From Pseudosulfitobacter koreensis (lineage in GTDB: Bacteria; Pseudomonadota; Alphaproteobacteria; Rhodobacterales; Rhodobacteraceae), in the NCBI RefSeq assembly GCF_024733015.1, contig NZ_JANKJG010000007.1, positions 62,001 through 126,000 of the forward strand: DNA of 64,000 bases. The letters are read 5' to 3'. The number at the start of each line of letters is the position of its first letter. Positions within the stretch are counted from its first letter, which is position 1. A model generated the notes under the pieces. That model was given only the letters and a program-made list of their open reading frames with translations. It was not told where the DNA came from and did no database searches. Below are positions 43,127 through 53,737 of this stretch, one piece after another. The position numbers and the translations under genes are program-made.

Positions 43127-43285
43127 GGGCAGCGCCCGCCCGTCGTTCTGAAAGCAGGCCTTTGGCGTGACGGATGGGCGCTGCCTCTCACACATTGCAA
43201 AGCAATGTGTCGCAGACAGGTTTTCGCTTGCGAACACCGAGAGGCCGACGGCGCTATGCACGTTGCTTCCGGGCTTTGGTGCTTC
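43127..43285. repeat. Structured intergenic repeat, copy 3
   Basis: Nearly the same order as copy 1: gggcagcgcccgcccgtcgt, gaaagca, ggcgtgacgg, gggcgctgcctctcacac, then the perfect hairpin acacattgc-aaa-gcaatgtgt (43190-43210), aacaccgagaggcc and ttccgggctttggtgc. It fills the gap between the acyl-CoA ligase and the 3' end of ureG, so it could also act as a bidirectional terminator. Confidence 0.8.
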
Positions 43286-43294
43286 GAATGGGCG

Positions 43295-43909
43295 TCAGTC
43301 CAACCCACCCACCTTCTTCAGCGCCGCCACCACCTCGGCCACGCCTTCGCGCTGGCGCAGCGCGGTAAACAAGAACGGACGCCCCGCCCGCATCCGCGTT
43401 GCATCCCGCTCCATCACCTCCAGAGACGCGCCGACGTAGGGTGCGAGGTCGGTCTTGTTGATGATCAGGATGTCCGACTTGGTGATCGCGGGCCCGCCCT
43501 TGCGCGGGATTTCCTCGCCCGCCGCCACGTCGATCACATAAAGCGTCACATCTGCCAGTTCGGGGCTGAAGGTGGCCGACAGGTTGTCGCCGCCGCTTTC
43601 GATCAGCAGCACTTCGATGTCGGGGTGGCGTTTCACCATCTGGTCCACAGCAGCCAGGTTGATCGACGCATCCTCGCGGATCGCGGTATGCGGGCAGCCG
43701 CCGGTTTCGACGCCGATGATGCGGTCCTGCGGCAGCACCTGCATCCGCATCAGAGCCTCGGCGTCCTCCTGCGTGTAGATGTCGTTGGTGATCACCCCGA
43801 CCGAATGGCTGTCGCGCAGCGCTTCGCACAGGGCAGCGGTCAGCGTGGTCTTGCCCGCGCCCACGGGGCCGCCGATGCCCACGCGCAGGGGGCCGTTCAT
43901 CTGGGTCAT
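43295..43909 (-). CDS. ureG: Urease accessory GTPase UreG
   Basis: A 204-residue SIMIBI GTPase with P-loop [11 protein letters not shown] near residue 13, the metal-binding [15 protein letters not shown] near residue 68, [13 protein letters not shown] near residue 105 and the guanine motif NKTD near residue 150. It delivers nickel to urease with UreD/UreF/UreE. It overlaps ureF by 4 bp and is the last gene of the urease operon; an intergenic repeat follows. Confidence 0.96.
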   Translation of the reverse strand: MTQMNGPLRVGIGGPVGAGKTTLTAALCEALRDSHSVGVITNDIYTQEDAEALMRMQVLPQDRIIGVETGGCPHTAIREDASINLAAVDQMVKRHPDIEVLLIESGGDNLSATFSPELADVTLYVIDVAAGEEIPRKGGPAITKSDILIINKTDLAPYVGASLEVMERDATRMRAGRPFLFTALRQREGVAEVVAALKKVGGLD

Positions 43910-44574
43910 GTGCGGAAAATCCTTGAATACTGGGTTTCGTGTTTCATCGATGCGATGTCGCTCAGGAAGGCCGTGGCCGACAGATCGTCAAGGCTGGCGT
44001 TGCAGGCGCGTGCGGCCACGTCATGTGCCACCGGCGTCAGGGCGCGGATGATCGCCTGACCGTCGCTTTGCCCCAAGGGCACCAGCCGCATCGCCGCCCC
44101 TGCAAGGCTGCTGGTCAGGCTGTGCAGGTACATCTTCGCGGTCAGCTCCAGCGGCAGACCGGCGTGCCGCGCCGCTTCGCCCACGGCCACGGGATAGGTG
44201 CGGTGCGTCGGCTTTGTGCCGTTCAGCGCAGCGACGGCGGTGGCAAAGGCAGCGCCTTGCAGGTCCGTCTCGCGCAGGCGTTCCGACGAGGCTGCAAAGG
44301 CGCGCGCCCTGGCATCTACCGCGCCCGCATCTCCCGCAAAGGCCGCAGCGATGAACAGGCAATCGTTCCAGCCCGCACCGTGCCGCAGCACCGTCTCGAT
44401 CCAGTCCCGCGTCTGCGCGGCATCCGTCACGTCACCGACCTGCACCGCCCATTCCAGCCCGTGCGAATAGGCAAATGCCCCCACCGGAAACGACGGCGAG
44501 AACCATTGCGCCAGCGTCAGAACGGCGTCGTGACCAGGGCCATTAGGATCGGGGCCAGTAGGATCAGTGGGCAT
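43906..44574 (-). CDS. ureF: Urease accessory protein UreF
   Basis: A 222-residue helical protein with conserved [20 protein letters not shown], quoted in part as [16 protein letters not shown], near residue 25, [19 protein letters not shown] near residue 145, and a C-terminal segment needed for the UreG contact. It acts in the UreDFG activation complex. ATG 44574 overlaps the end of ureE by 11 bp; a longer start at 44598 is possible but would add residues unlike the family. Confidence 0.93.
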   Translation of the reverse strand: MPTDPTGPDPNGPGHDAVLTLAQWFSPSFPVGAFAYSHGLEWAVQVGDVTDAAQTRDWIETVLRHGAGWNDCLFIAAAFAGDAGAVDARARAFAASSERLRETDLQGAAFATAVAALNGTKPTHRTYPVAVGEAARHAGLPLELTAKMYLHSLTSSLAGAAMRLVPLGQSDGQAIIRALTPVAHDVAARACNASLDDLSATAFLSDIASMKHETQYSRIFRT

Positions 44575-45010
44575 GGCTGTGCGTGCGCCCAACGCCATAG
44601 GCGCCGCCCTCGGGCGTGAACGGCTCGTGCACCTCGCGCACCGAAGCGCCGATCTTGCCCAGCATGTCGCGGATCACGTGGTCGGGCTGGATCAGCAGAC
44701 GGCGGTCCTCGATCTGGCAGGGGGTGTGGCGGTTGCCGATGTGCCACGCGATGCGGGGCAACTCGTCGCCTGTCACTTCCAGCAGATCCTGTGCGGCGGC
44801 CTGCACCAGCACCTCGCGCCCGTCGGCCAGCACCAGCACGCCGCCATGGTCCAGCGATGTGGTCTGCGCAAGGTCGATCAGGATCGGCTGGCCGTCGTCC
44901 GTCTCCAGCATCTTGCGGCGCAAAAACCGCGTGTCGTAATCCAGCGTGATCTGCGCAAAGGGCGTCGCATGGCTGTGGTCGTGATAGATGCAGGCGGTCA
45001 GGGTGTGCAT
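44564..45010 (-). CDS. ureE: Urease nickel metallochaperone UreE
   Basis: A 148-residue protein with an N-terminal peptide-binding domain (LTLDYDTRFLRRK-like ITLDYDTRFLRRKMLET) and a C-terminal nickel domain with WHIGNRHTPCQIE near residue 90. The tail ends GRTHSHAH, a short histidine-rich metal site. I chose ATG 45010 with ribosome site gaagg; a TTG two codons earlier is possible. It lies 10 bp after ureC. Confidence 0.92.
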   Translation of the reverse strand: MHTLTACIYHDHSHATPFAQITLDYDTRFLRRKMLETDDGQPILIDLAQTTSLDHGGVLVLADGREVLVQAAAQDLLEVTGDELPRIAWHIGNRHTPCQIEDRRLLIQPDHVIRDMLGKIGASVREVHEPFTPEGGAYGVGRTHSHAH

Positions 45011-45020
45011 GGTCAAACCT

Positions 45021-46730
<1,710 letters not shown>

Positions 46731-46753
46731 GGGTCAGGTCCTTTGGTGGGCGG

Positions 46754-47098
46754 TCAGCGGCGGGGTTTCGATCCCGGCATGGCGGGTCCGCGTTTGCCCA
46801 GACGGCGGGCATTGGCGCGGGTCTTGCGGCGCAGGGGGCGCAGGGCGGCGTTCATCACCTCGTCGGGGCGCTTGCCGCTCATCACGGCCATCGACCCCGC
46901 GACCGCACTGTCCAGAAAGGCCGTGGGCTTTTCCGACATCATGCGGTCATTTTCCGATTTGGTGACGGACCAGGTGCCCGCCATGCCCATCATCCGCATG
47001 GTCATGACGCTGGCGGTCTCCACCATCAGCATCGAGGCGTTCATCCACGAAACGTAGAGTTCGACAGGTGTGGCGTAGCGTGCAGATTTCTTTGACAT
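46754..47098 (-). CDS. Small methionine-rich protein between ureB and ureC (orf114)
   Basis: A 114-residue protein with 15 methionines, a hydrophobic/methionine-rich segment at residues 18-42 (SWMNASMLMVETASVMTMRM) and a strongly basic arginine/lysine tail (residues 85-114). The stop codon of ureB overlaps its ATG by 1 bp, and its coding position inside the urease operon supports translation. I recall similar small genes, sometimes labelled antifreeze-like, in Rhodobacteraceae urease clusters. Its function is unknown; a phasin-like or assembly role is speculative. Confidence 0.72.
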   Translation of the reverse strand: MSKKSARYATPVELYVSWMNASMLMVETASVMTMRMMGMAGTWSVTKSENDRMMSEKPTAFLDSAVAGSMAVMSGKRPDEVMNAALRPLRRKTRANARRLGKRGPAMPGSKPRR

Positions 47099-47403
47099 CA
47101 GAGGTCTCCCATGACCTTCTGGTTGAACCCGAACACCCGCCGCGCCCCGCCATAGGGGATCAGCGAAACCTCGCGCCGCTGGCCCGGTTCGAACCGCACC
47201 GCAGTGCCTGCGGCGATGTCCAGACGCAGGCCCCGCGCGGTGTCGCGGTCAAAGTCCAACGCAGCGTTGGTTTCAGCAAAATGGTAATGCGAGCCGACCT
47301 GAACAGGTCGGTCGCCGGTGTTGGCGACCATCAGCGTGATTGCCGTGGCCTCAGCGTTCAAGATGATGTCGCCCGTCCCCGGTATCAACTCGCCGGGGAT
47401 CAT
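47098..47403 (-). CDS. ureB: Urease beta subunit
   Basis: A 101-residue protein with the canonical start MIPGELIPG, then [19 protein letters not shown] near residue 30 and a C-terminal [10 protein letters not shown]. It packs with UreA and UreC to form the urease trimer. It overlaps orf74 upstream by 4 bp and orf114 downstream by 1 bp. Confidence 0.96.
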   Translation of the reverse strand: MIPGELIPGTGDIILNAEATAITLMVANTGDRPVQVGSHYHFAETNAALDFDRDTARGLRLDIAAGTAVRFEPGQRREVSLIPYGGARRVFGFNQKVMGDL

Positions 47404-47624
47404 TTGGGTGCCTTGTCATGTTCGCGGCCTTGCCCGCGTGCGCGGATTGCCGCGCGCCCGGCGGTCAGGGCCAGGGCTGCGGCAATGGCGGCCATGCCCA
47501 GCAGAACCGGCGTCCAGGCTGCTGCCCCGTCAGACGCATGGGGGTGCAGGTGAAACCCTGCGTCGGTGTGGGCGAAAGCGGGGACGGCCAGAAGGCCAAG
47601 GGCAAGTGTCGTTACGGATTTCAT
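47400..47624 (-). CDS. Small exported histidine-rich membrane protein between ureA and ureB (orf74)
   Basis: A 74-residue protein with a signal peptide ([18 protein letters not shown]), a short histidine-rich mature start ([11 protein letters not shown]), one membrane helix ([19 protein letters not shown]) and a basic tail ([15 protein letters not shown]). Translation is coupled to ureB by a 4-bp overlap. The ribosome site is weak but in the right place after ureA. The periplasmic histidines suggest divalent metal, perhaps nickel, binding; this is inference only. Confidence 0.75.
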   Translation of the reverse strand: MKSVTTLALGLLAVPAFAHTDAGFHLHPHASDGAAAWTPVLLGMAAIAAALALTAGRAAIRARGQGREHDKAPK

Positions 47625-47640
47625 CTGAGGTAGGCTCCTG

Positions 47641-47943
47641 TCAGCGGATCGGGTTGTGGACGGTCACCAGCTTGGTGCCATCGGGAAAGGTTGCTTCGAC
47701 CTGCACATCGTGGATCATTTCGGCGATCCCTTCCATACACTGATCGCGGGTGATGATCTGCGCACCGGCCTGCATCAGATCGGCAACGCTGCGCCCGTCG
47801 CGCGCCCCTTCGACCACCGCGTCGGTGATCAGGGCAATCGCCTCGGGGTGGTTCAGCTTTACGCCGCGCTCCAGCCGTTTGCGGGCGACCACGGCGGCCA
47901 TCGCAATCAACAGCTTGTCTTTTTCGCGGGGGGTCAGGTTCAT
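47641..47943 (-). CDS. ureA: Urease gamma subunit
   Basis: A 100-residue protein with the canonical [16 protein letters not shown] start, [15 protein letters not shown] near residue 30 and [13 protein letters not shown] at the end. It is the smallest structural subunit. It starts 1 bp after the ureD stop. Order ureD-ureA is usual for proteobacterial urease operons. Confidence 0.97.
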   Translation of the reverse strand: MNLTPREKDKLLIAMAAVVARKRLERGVKLNHPEAIALITDAVVEGARDGRSVADLMQAGAQIITRDQCMEGIAEMIHDVQVEATFPDGTKLVTVHNPIR

Positions 47944-47944
47944 G

Positions 47945-48859
47945 TCAGATCATCCAGGTTCGGGGAAGGGGGCCACCGCGCAGGTGGGCAAGGACGGGCA
48001 GCAGGCTGCGCCGCAGCTCGAAACTGTCGGGGGCAAGGAAACGGGCGACCAGCATTTCGTCGCCGATCAGGCTGGCAGCAGCCGTATCGGGCAGCATCGC
48101 GCGCACCGCGTCCAGCTGTCCGGCGGCGTCAGGGGCGATGTAGATCATCGCGGCCATGGCACCCGCACCGTTTGCAACAAAGGGTTTCGCCAGATGCGCC
48201 GAGACTTCACCGTTCAGCATCAGCGCATCGCGGTAGAGCGGCACGCCCGCGCGGTCGATCATGATGCGGTCGCGAAACGCCACCGCGTTCAACCGCTCGC
48301 CCATCGCCGCGCGTCCGAAAACCAGCGGCTCGACCATCAGCAGACGCGCATCGGTGGCGAGGTCTATCTGCAACCGACGGTCAAGTGCTGCACCGTCATA
48401 CAGGATCGTCTCCTGCGGCAGCCAGTCGATGCGCGCACCGGCCCCCACGGTCAGGGTGTTGCGCACCTGGCCCACCTCGCCGGTCTGGGCGCGATAGGCA
48501 CGCTCGCAGGCCTGCGTGGTCAGACACAATGTGGTGCCGGGTTGCGCCTCGGCTGCGACGGCATAGTGATCGCCGCCGGTGATCCCGCCTGCGGTGTTCA
48601 GGATCACGGCATCCAGCGCGGTACTGTCATAACGTGGAAACAGGCATTTCGACGATCCGGCCTGATGCAGGTCCGCCAGCACCGACCGCCCGCGCGCCAG
48701 CTTGGCCGATACCGCGATACGCCCGCGGGCGCGGGGCTGTCGGGCGAAGGTCGCCGGTATGGTGACGTGATGTGTAATCCTGCGGTCCCCGGTGCATGTC
48801 GCGCGGCGAGTCACAGTGCACCCCCCGCGCCGCCTCACTAGAGCACCGGATTGCGGCAT
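47945..48859 (-). CDS. ureD: Urease accessory protein UreD
   Basis: Up to 304 residues. Conserved segments are [15 protein letters not shown] near residue 88, [11 protein letters not shown] near residue 112, and [15 protein letters not shown] near residue 148. UreD binds the UreABC apoenzyme and recruits UreF and UreG. The start is uncertain: the ATG at 48859 gives a basic, poorly conserved leader, while a GTG at 48814 with a ggggggtg ribosome site or later codons would give a more usual length. Confidence 0.9.
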   Translation of the reverse strand: MPQSGALVRRRGGCTVTRRATCTGDRRITHHVTIPATFARQPRARGRIAVSAKLARGRSVLADLHQAGSSKCLFPRYDSTALDAVILNTAGGITGGDHYAVAAEAQPGTTLCLTTQACERAYRAQTGEVGQVRNTLTVGAGARIDWLPQETILYDGAALDRRLQIDLATDARLLMVEPLVFGRAAMGERLNAVAFRDRIMIDRAGVPLYRDALMLNGEVSAHLAKPFVANGAGAMAAMIYIAPDAAGQLDAVRAMLPDTAAASLIGDEMLVARFLAPDSFELRRSLLPVLAHLRGGPLPRTWMI

Positions 48860-49186
48860 TGCCCATGCAGAGGCCGAAATTCTGCCTTTTACCGCTCAAA
48901 TTTCTACCGTTTTTCAGTCAGCCGCCTAAAATTCAGGCGAAATCCGCCGTGCCGCCGCGTCTGACCCGCGAGGGTGTTTGCCATTCACAAAGACTTGACC
49001 CGACGGTGAACCCACCTGATCGCGCAAGATAGGCGCCGACGGGGGGGATGTGTGGCGACCTTTCGAATTGGACCTCGGGCGGCCGCCACACGAATTTGCA
49101 ACGCTTAGTTGCGGGACCAGCTTAGGCGACTTCGACTGCGGTGAAAACCGCACGCAGGTGCCGAACGGCCCGCTTTGGAGATATAT
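48860..49186. promoter_or_regulatory. Divergent control region between the urease and urea-transporter operons
   Basis: 327 bp without a gene. It contains an A+T-richer stretch (48890-48960) and an inverted repeat gcaac-gctta-gttgc at 49098-49112, flanked as TGCAAC-N5-GTTGCG, which loosely resembles NtrC half-sites. No clear sigma-54 -24/-12 element was seen. Nitrogen control is expected from the genes. Confidence 0.4.
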
Positions 49187-50482
49187 ATGACTTTCCTCAA
49201 ATCCACGCTGACAGGCACATTGGCGGGCACGCTTGTGGCCGCGTCGCTTGGCACGGCCGCGATGGCCGACGAACACACGATCAAGGTCGGCGTGCTGCAT
49301 TCGCTGTCCGGCACGATGGCGATCTCGGAAACCACGCTGAAGGACACGATGCTGATGCTGGTCGAACAGCAGAACGCCAAGGGCGGTCTTCTGGGCAAGC
49401 AGCTTGAAGCGGTGGTCGTCGATCCCGCCTCCGACTGGCCGCTGTTCGCCGAAAAGGCACGCGAGCTGCTGACCGTTCACGAAGTCGACGTAATGTTCGG
49501 CAACTGGACCTCGGTTTCGCGCAAATCGGTGCTGCCTGTGATCGAAGAGCTGAACGGCCTGCTGTTCTATCCCGTGCAATACGAAGGCGAGGAATCGTCC
49601 AAGAACGTGTTCTACACCGGTGCCGCGCCGAACCAGCAGGCGATCCCGGCCACGGATTATTTCCTGGAAGAGCTCGGCGTCGAGAAATTCGCGCTTCTGG
49701 GCACCGATTACGTCTATCCGCGCACGACCAACAACATTCTCGAAAGCTATCTTGAGGGCAAAGGCATCGCTTCCGAAGACATCTTCGTGAACTACACGCC
49801 CTTCGGCCACTCGGACTGGTCCAAGATCGTGGCCGACGTCGTGGCGCTGGGCGCGGACGGCAAGAAGGTCGGCGTGATCTCGACCATCAACGGCGACGCC
49901 AACATCGGTTTCTACAAGGAACTGGCAGCTGCGGGCATTTCGGCGGATGACATTCCGGTCGTCGCCTTCTCGGTCGGTGAAGAGGAGTTGTCGGGTCTCG
50001 ATACATCCAACCTGGTCGGGCACCTGGCCGCGTGGAACTACTTCATGTCCGCAGACAGCCCCGAAAACGCCGAGTTCATCGAGACATGGCACGCCTTTAT
50101 CGGGGATGAGGCCCGCGTGACCAACGACCCGATGGAAGCGCATTACATCGGCTTCAACATGTGGGTGGCCGCGGTCGAGGCGGCAGGCACCACCGACGTG
50201 GATGCCGTGCGCAGCGCGATGTACGGGCTGGAATATCCCAACCTGACCGGCGGCACCGCGGTGATGGGCGTGAACCACCACCTGTCGAAACCGGTCCTGA
50301 TCGGTGAAATCCAGGCCGACGGCCAGTTCGACATCATCTCGGAAACCGATCCGGTGCCGGGCGACGCCTGGACCGACTTCCTGCCCGAATCCGCCGTGCT
50401 GGAATCGGATTGGAAGGATCTGGGCTGCGGTATGTACAACACCGAAACCAAGACCTGCGTGCAGATCCTGTCGAACTACTGA
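49187..50482 (+). CDS. urtA: Urea ABC transporter substrate-binding protein UrtA
   Basis: A 431-residue periplasmic protein with a signal peptide ending near AAMA, followed by DEHTIKVGVLHSLSGTMAIS, shown in part as KVGVLHSLSGTMAISE, the UrtA hallmark. Other UrtA segments are GNWTSVSRKSVLPV, FYPVQYEGEESS and THYIGFNMW-like AHYIGFNMWV. It binds urea or short amides. The start at 49187 follows tttggag. It heads the five-gene urt operon, divergent from the urease genes. Confidence 0.95.
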   Translation: MTFLKSTLTGTLAGTLVAASLGTAAMADEHTIKVGVLHSLSGTMAISETTLKDTMLMLVEQQNAKGGLLGKQLEAVVVDPASDWPLFAEKARELLTVHEVDVMFGNWTSVSRKSVLPVIEELNGLLFYPVQYEGEESSKNVFYTGAAPNQQAIPATDYFLEELGVEKFALLGTDYVYPRTTNNILESYLEGKGIASEDIFVNYTPFGHSDWSKIVADVVALGADGKKVGVISTINGDANIGFYKELAAAGISADDIPVVAFSVGEEELSGLDTSNLVGHLAAWNYFMSADSPENAEFIETWHAFIGDEARVTNDPMEAHYIGFNMWVAAVEAAGTTDVDAVRSAMYGLEYPNLTGGTAVMGVNHHLSKPVLIGEIQADGQFDIISETDPVPGDAWTDFLPESAVLESDWKDLGCGMYNTETKTCVQILSNY

Positions 50483-50544
50483 AACCAACCGAAGAGAGGG
50501 CGCGACATGTGCCCTCTCCGACCCCATTCCCGGACTGCATTCCC

Positions 50545-52503
50545 ATGATCAGAGTTATTGCCGCCACGCTGGCCCTGCTGCTGACGTCGTTCAGCGTCTC
50601 GGCGCAGGACACCACAGGTGCGATCCAGCAGGTGCTGCAAGAGCACAGTGCCGCGATCCTCAAAAGCTCGCGCATGACCATCGGTCCCGCTATCGACGCA
50701 GTGGCCGACAGTGGCCTCGAGCAGGCGCAGGCGGTGCTGCAGGCGTGGTCGGACAAGAACATGTGGGTGCGCGAAGCCGACGGGTTGTTCTTTCGCGCGA
50801 CCGAAGCCGAGGGCGGCTACAGCCTGACCGATTTCGACACCGGTGAAGTGGTGGGCGTGTTCGACAAGGACGCGCTGGACCAGATCAAGCCCAACAGCGG
50901 CATTCGCGCGCTGATCGGCACGGCGCTGGTGCAGTTCCAGCTGAAAGACCCCGATCCCCTGCGCCGACAGGAGGCGCTGACCTCGATCTCGCGCGCGCCT
51001 GACCCCGCGTTGCTGAAACCGCTGCGCAATTCCATCGAGATGGAGACCGACCCGACCCTGAGGGCGCAAAAGCTGCGGCAGGAGCGGCTGTTGACCATCG
51101 GCTACGACGCAGACTCGGACGCACGGGTGCAGGCGATGGCCGATATGTCCGGCGATCTGAGCGTCGACGTGCGGGCAGCGCTTAACCCGCTGGTCGCCAC
51201 CCGCCGCGCCGTGGTGCAGGGCGATGTCCCCGAAGGCACCAACGTCGCCCGCATCCTGACGCCGGGCTCGGACGCGCTGCCAAGGGTCGAGGCCTACGAC
51301 ATGCTGGTCGCCGCCGATCTGGCGCAGCCGCGTGTCACCAATGCCGCCATGCGCGCCGCGCTCGAGGCGAACATCGCCGACGGGCGCGTGGGCGGTGTCT
51401 CGGTTCAGCAACTGGGCAGCGACGCGGTGCGCCGCGCGGCCTATATCGCTCTGGCCGACGCAGGCACCGTGCCGCCGTTCATATCGGAAGAGACGGTGCA
51501 GGAGACGCTGGACGGGTTCACCTTCTACGACGCCTACGCCGATCCATCGCGGCAGATCACCGATGCCGCGAACGATGCGCTGAACGCGATCAAGCTGAAG
51601 GTGGGGCTCAATCAGGCGGCTGACCTGACGCTGGACGCACTGTCGCTGGCGTCGATCTATTTTCTGGCGGCCATCGGCCTTGCCATCACCTTCGGCGTCA
51701 TGGGCGTGATCAACATGGCCCACGGCGAATTCATCATGATGGGCGCCTACACCGGTTACGTTGTCCAGCAGATCGTGCCGAACCACACGCTGTCGATCAT
51801 TGTCGCGATCCCGCTGGCCTTCGCCGTGACCTTCGCCGCCGGTGTCGCGATGGAGCGTCTGGTGATCCGCTGGCTCTACAACCGTCCATTGGAAACGCTT
51901 CTGGCGACCTTCGGCATCTCGATCGCGCTGCAACAGCTGGCCAAGAACATCTTCGGCACGCAGGCCCGCCCGCTGACCGCGCCTGCGTGGCTGGACGGGG
52001 CGCTGACGCTGAACGATGTGGTGTCGATCAGCTATATCCGCATCGCGATCTTCTTTCTGGCGCTGTTCTTTCTGGCGGTGTTCCTGTTCATCATGAAACG
52101 CACGCGGCTGGGGCTGGAAACCCGCGCGGTGACGCAGAATCCGCGCATGGCCGCGTCGATGGGGATCAATCCGGGGCGGGTCAACATGCTGACCTTCGGC
52201 CTTGGCTCGGGCATCGCCGGGGTGGCGGGCGTGGCCATCGGGCTCTTTGCCAAGGTCACCTCGGAAATGGGCTCGGACTATATCGTGCAAAGCTTCATGA
52301 CGGTGGTCGTCGGCGGCGTCGGCAACATCTGGGGCACGCTGGCGGGGGCCACGATGATCGGCTTTCTGCAAAAGGGCATCGAATGGGGCAACCCCAGCAA
52401 CACGCTGGCGGCACAGACCTACATGATCATCTTCATCATCATCTTCATCCAGTTCCGGCCAAGGGGCATCATCGCCCTCAAGGGCCGCGCGGCGGGGGAC
52501 TAG
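50545..52503 (+). CDS. urtB: Urea ABC transporter permease UrtB with long N-terminal extension
   Basis: A 652-residue protein. Residues 1-20 form a signal-like segment. Residues 21-355 form a soluble, helix-repeat region rich in DPxLL..LR.A motifs (RAPDPALLKPLRNSIE), probably periplasmic. The LivH-type permease core follows (LAITFGVMGVINMAHGEFIMMGAYTGY in part, near residue 375; ATFGISIALQQLAKNIFG near residue 453). Long N-terminal regions are known for UrtB, so this is a normal variant. It lies 62 bp after urtA. Confidence 0.93.
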   Translation: MIRVIAATLALLLTSFSVSAQDTTGAIQQVLQEHSAAILKSSRMTIGPAIDAVADSGLEQAQAVLQAWSDKNMWVREADGLFFRATEAEGGYSLTDFDTGEVVGVFDKDALDQIKPNSGIRALIGTALVQFQLKDPDPLRRQEALTSISRAPDPALLKPLRNSIEMETDPTLRAQKLRQERLLTIGYDADSDARVQAMADMSGDLSVDVRAALNPLVATRRAVVQGDVPEGTNVARILTPGSDALPRVEAYDMLVAADLAQPRVTNAAMRAALEANIADGRVGGVSVQQLGSDAVRRAAYIALADAGTVPPFISEETVQETLDGFTFYDAYADPSRQITDAANDALNAIKLKVGLNQAADLTLDALSLASIYFLAAIGLAITFGVMGVINMAHGEFIMMGAYTGYVVQQIVPNHTLSIIVAIPLAFAVTFAAGVAMERLVIRWLYNRPLETLLATFGISIALQQLAKNIFGTQARPLTAPAWLDGALTLNDVVSISYIRIAIFFLALFFLAVFLFIMKRTRLGLETRAVTQNPRMAASMGINPGRVNMLTFGLGSGIAGVAGVAIGLFAKVTSEMGSDYIVQSFMTVVVGGVGNIWGTLAGATMIGFLQKGIEWGNPSNTLAAQTYMIIFIIIFIQFRPRGIIALKGRAAGD

Positions 52504-52507
52504 GGCC

Positions 52508-53737
52508 ATGAACCGTTCATTTGTTGCGCGAAACCCTTCGGTTCTGATCTTCCTGGCCCTGCTGGCGCTGTTCACCCTTGGTGTCACGGTCCTGTCCGAA
52601 GGCTTCGGCGTCGGCATGATCTCGACCAGCTTCGTCAAGACGCTGGGCAAGACACTGTGCCTGTGTCTGGTGGCCGTCGCGATGGACCTGATCTGGGGCT
52701 TTGCCGGTATCCTCAGCCTGGGGCATTTCGCGTTCTTCGGTCTGGGCGGCTACATGATCGGCATGTGGCTGATGTACGAACGCACCCGCCTGATCGTGGT
52801 TGACGCACTGGCCCAAGGGTCGATGCCGCCCACCCCGCAAGAGGTCGTCGACGGCATCGGCAACCAGATTTTCGGCGTGGTCGGCAGCAGCGAATTTCCC
52901 CTGGTCTGGGCCTTCGCCGACAGTCTGGTGCTGCAACTGGCGCTGGTCGTGGCGGTGCCGGGGCTGCTGGCGCTGGTGTTCGGCTGGCTGGCATTCCGCA
53001 GCCGTGTGACGGGGGTGTACCTGTCGATCCTGACGCAGGCGATGACACTGGCGCTCGCGCTTTACCTGTTCCAGAACGACAGCGGATTGCGCGGCAACAA
53101 CGGCCTGTCTGGGCTGCAGAACCTGCCCAATGTCACCGCCTCGCAGGACGTGGTGTCGATGTGGTTCTTCTGGGGCTCGGCGCTGGCGCTGGGCTCGGGC
53201 TATCTGCTCGCGGCATGGGTGGTCTCGGGCAAGTTCGGCTCGGTCATCCGCGGCATCCGCGACAACGAGGCGCGCGTGCGTTTCCTCGGATATTCGGTCG
53301 AGGCGTACAAGCTGGCCCTGTTCACCCTGACCGCCTGTATCGCGGGCATCGCGGGCGCGCTTTATTATCCGCAGGCGGGCATCATCAACCCCGCCGAGAT
53401 CGCCCCCATCGCGTCGATCTATCTGGCGGTCTGGGTCGCCATCGGCGGGCGCGGGCGGCTCTATGGTGCTGTGATCGGGGCGGCTGTCGTCAGCCTGCTG
53501 TCCACATGGTTCACCGGCGGGCAGGCGCCCGACATTCCGCTGGGCTTCTACACGGTCAAATGGGTCGACTGGTGGCTGGTGCTGCTGGGTCTGTCCTTTG
53601 TCGGGGTCACGCTCTTCGCACCGCAGGGCATTGGCGGGCTGGTCGATCTGATCAGCGACAGGTTGCGGCCCGACCGGCACGGGGCCGACCTTGGCCCCGA
53701 TCAGGGATCGCTGCGCGAGAAGGAGGCGCATAAATGA
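52508..53737 (+). CDS. urtC: Urea ABC transporter permease UrtC
   Basis: A 409-residue LivM-type permease with WGFAGILSLGHFAFFGLGGYM, partly quoted as ILSLGHFAFFGLGGYM, near residue 65, VTGVYLSILTQAMTLAL near residue 167, and GNNGLSGL followed by IRDNEARVRFLGYSVEAYK in part. It forms the membrane channel with UrtB. It starts 4 bp after urtB and overlaps urtD by 4 bp. Confidence 0.94.
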   Translation: MNRSFVARNPSVLIFLALLALFTLGVTVLSEGFGVGMISTSFVKTLGKTLCLCLVAVAMDLIWGFAGILSLGHFAFFGLGGYMIGMWLMYERTRLIVVDALAQGSMPPTPQEVVDGIGNQIFGVVGSSEFPLVWAFADSLVLQLALVVAVPGLLALVFGWLAFRSRVTGVYLSILTQAMTLALALYLFQNDSGLRGNNGLSGLQNLPNVTASQDVVSMWFFWGSALALGSGYLLAAWVVSGKFGSVIRGIRDNEARVRFLGYSVEAYKLALFTLTACIAGIAGALYYPQAGIINPAEIAPIASIYLAVWVAIGGRGRLYGAVIGAAVVSLLSTWFTGGQAPDIPLGFYTVKWVDWWLVLLGLSFVGVTLFAPQGIGGLVDLISDRLRPDRHGADLGPDQGSLREKEAHK

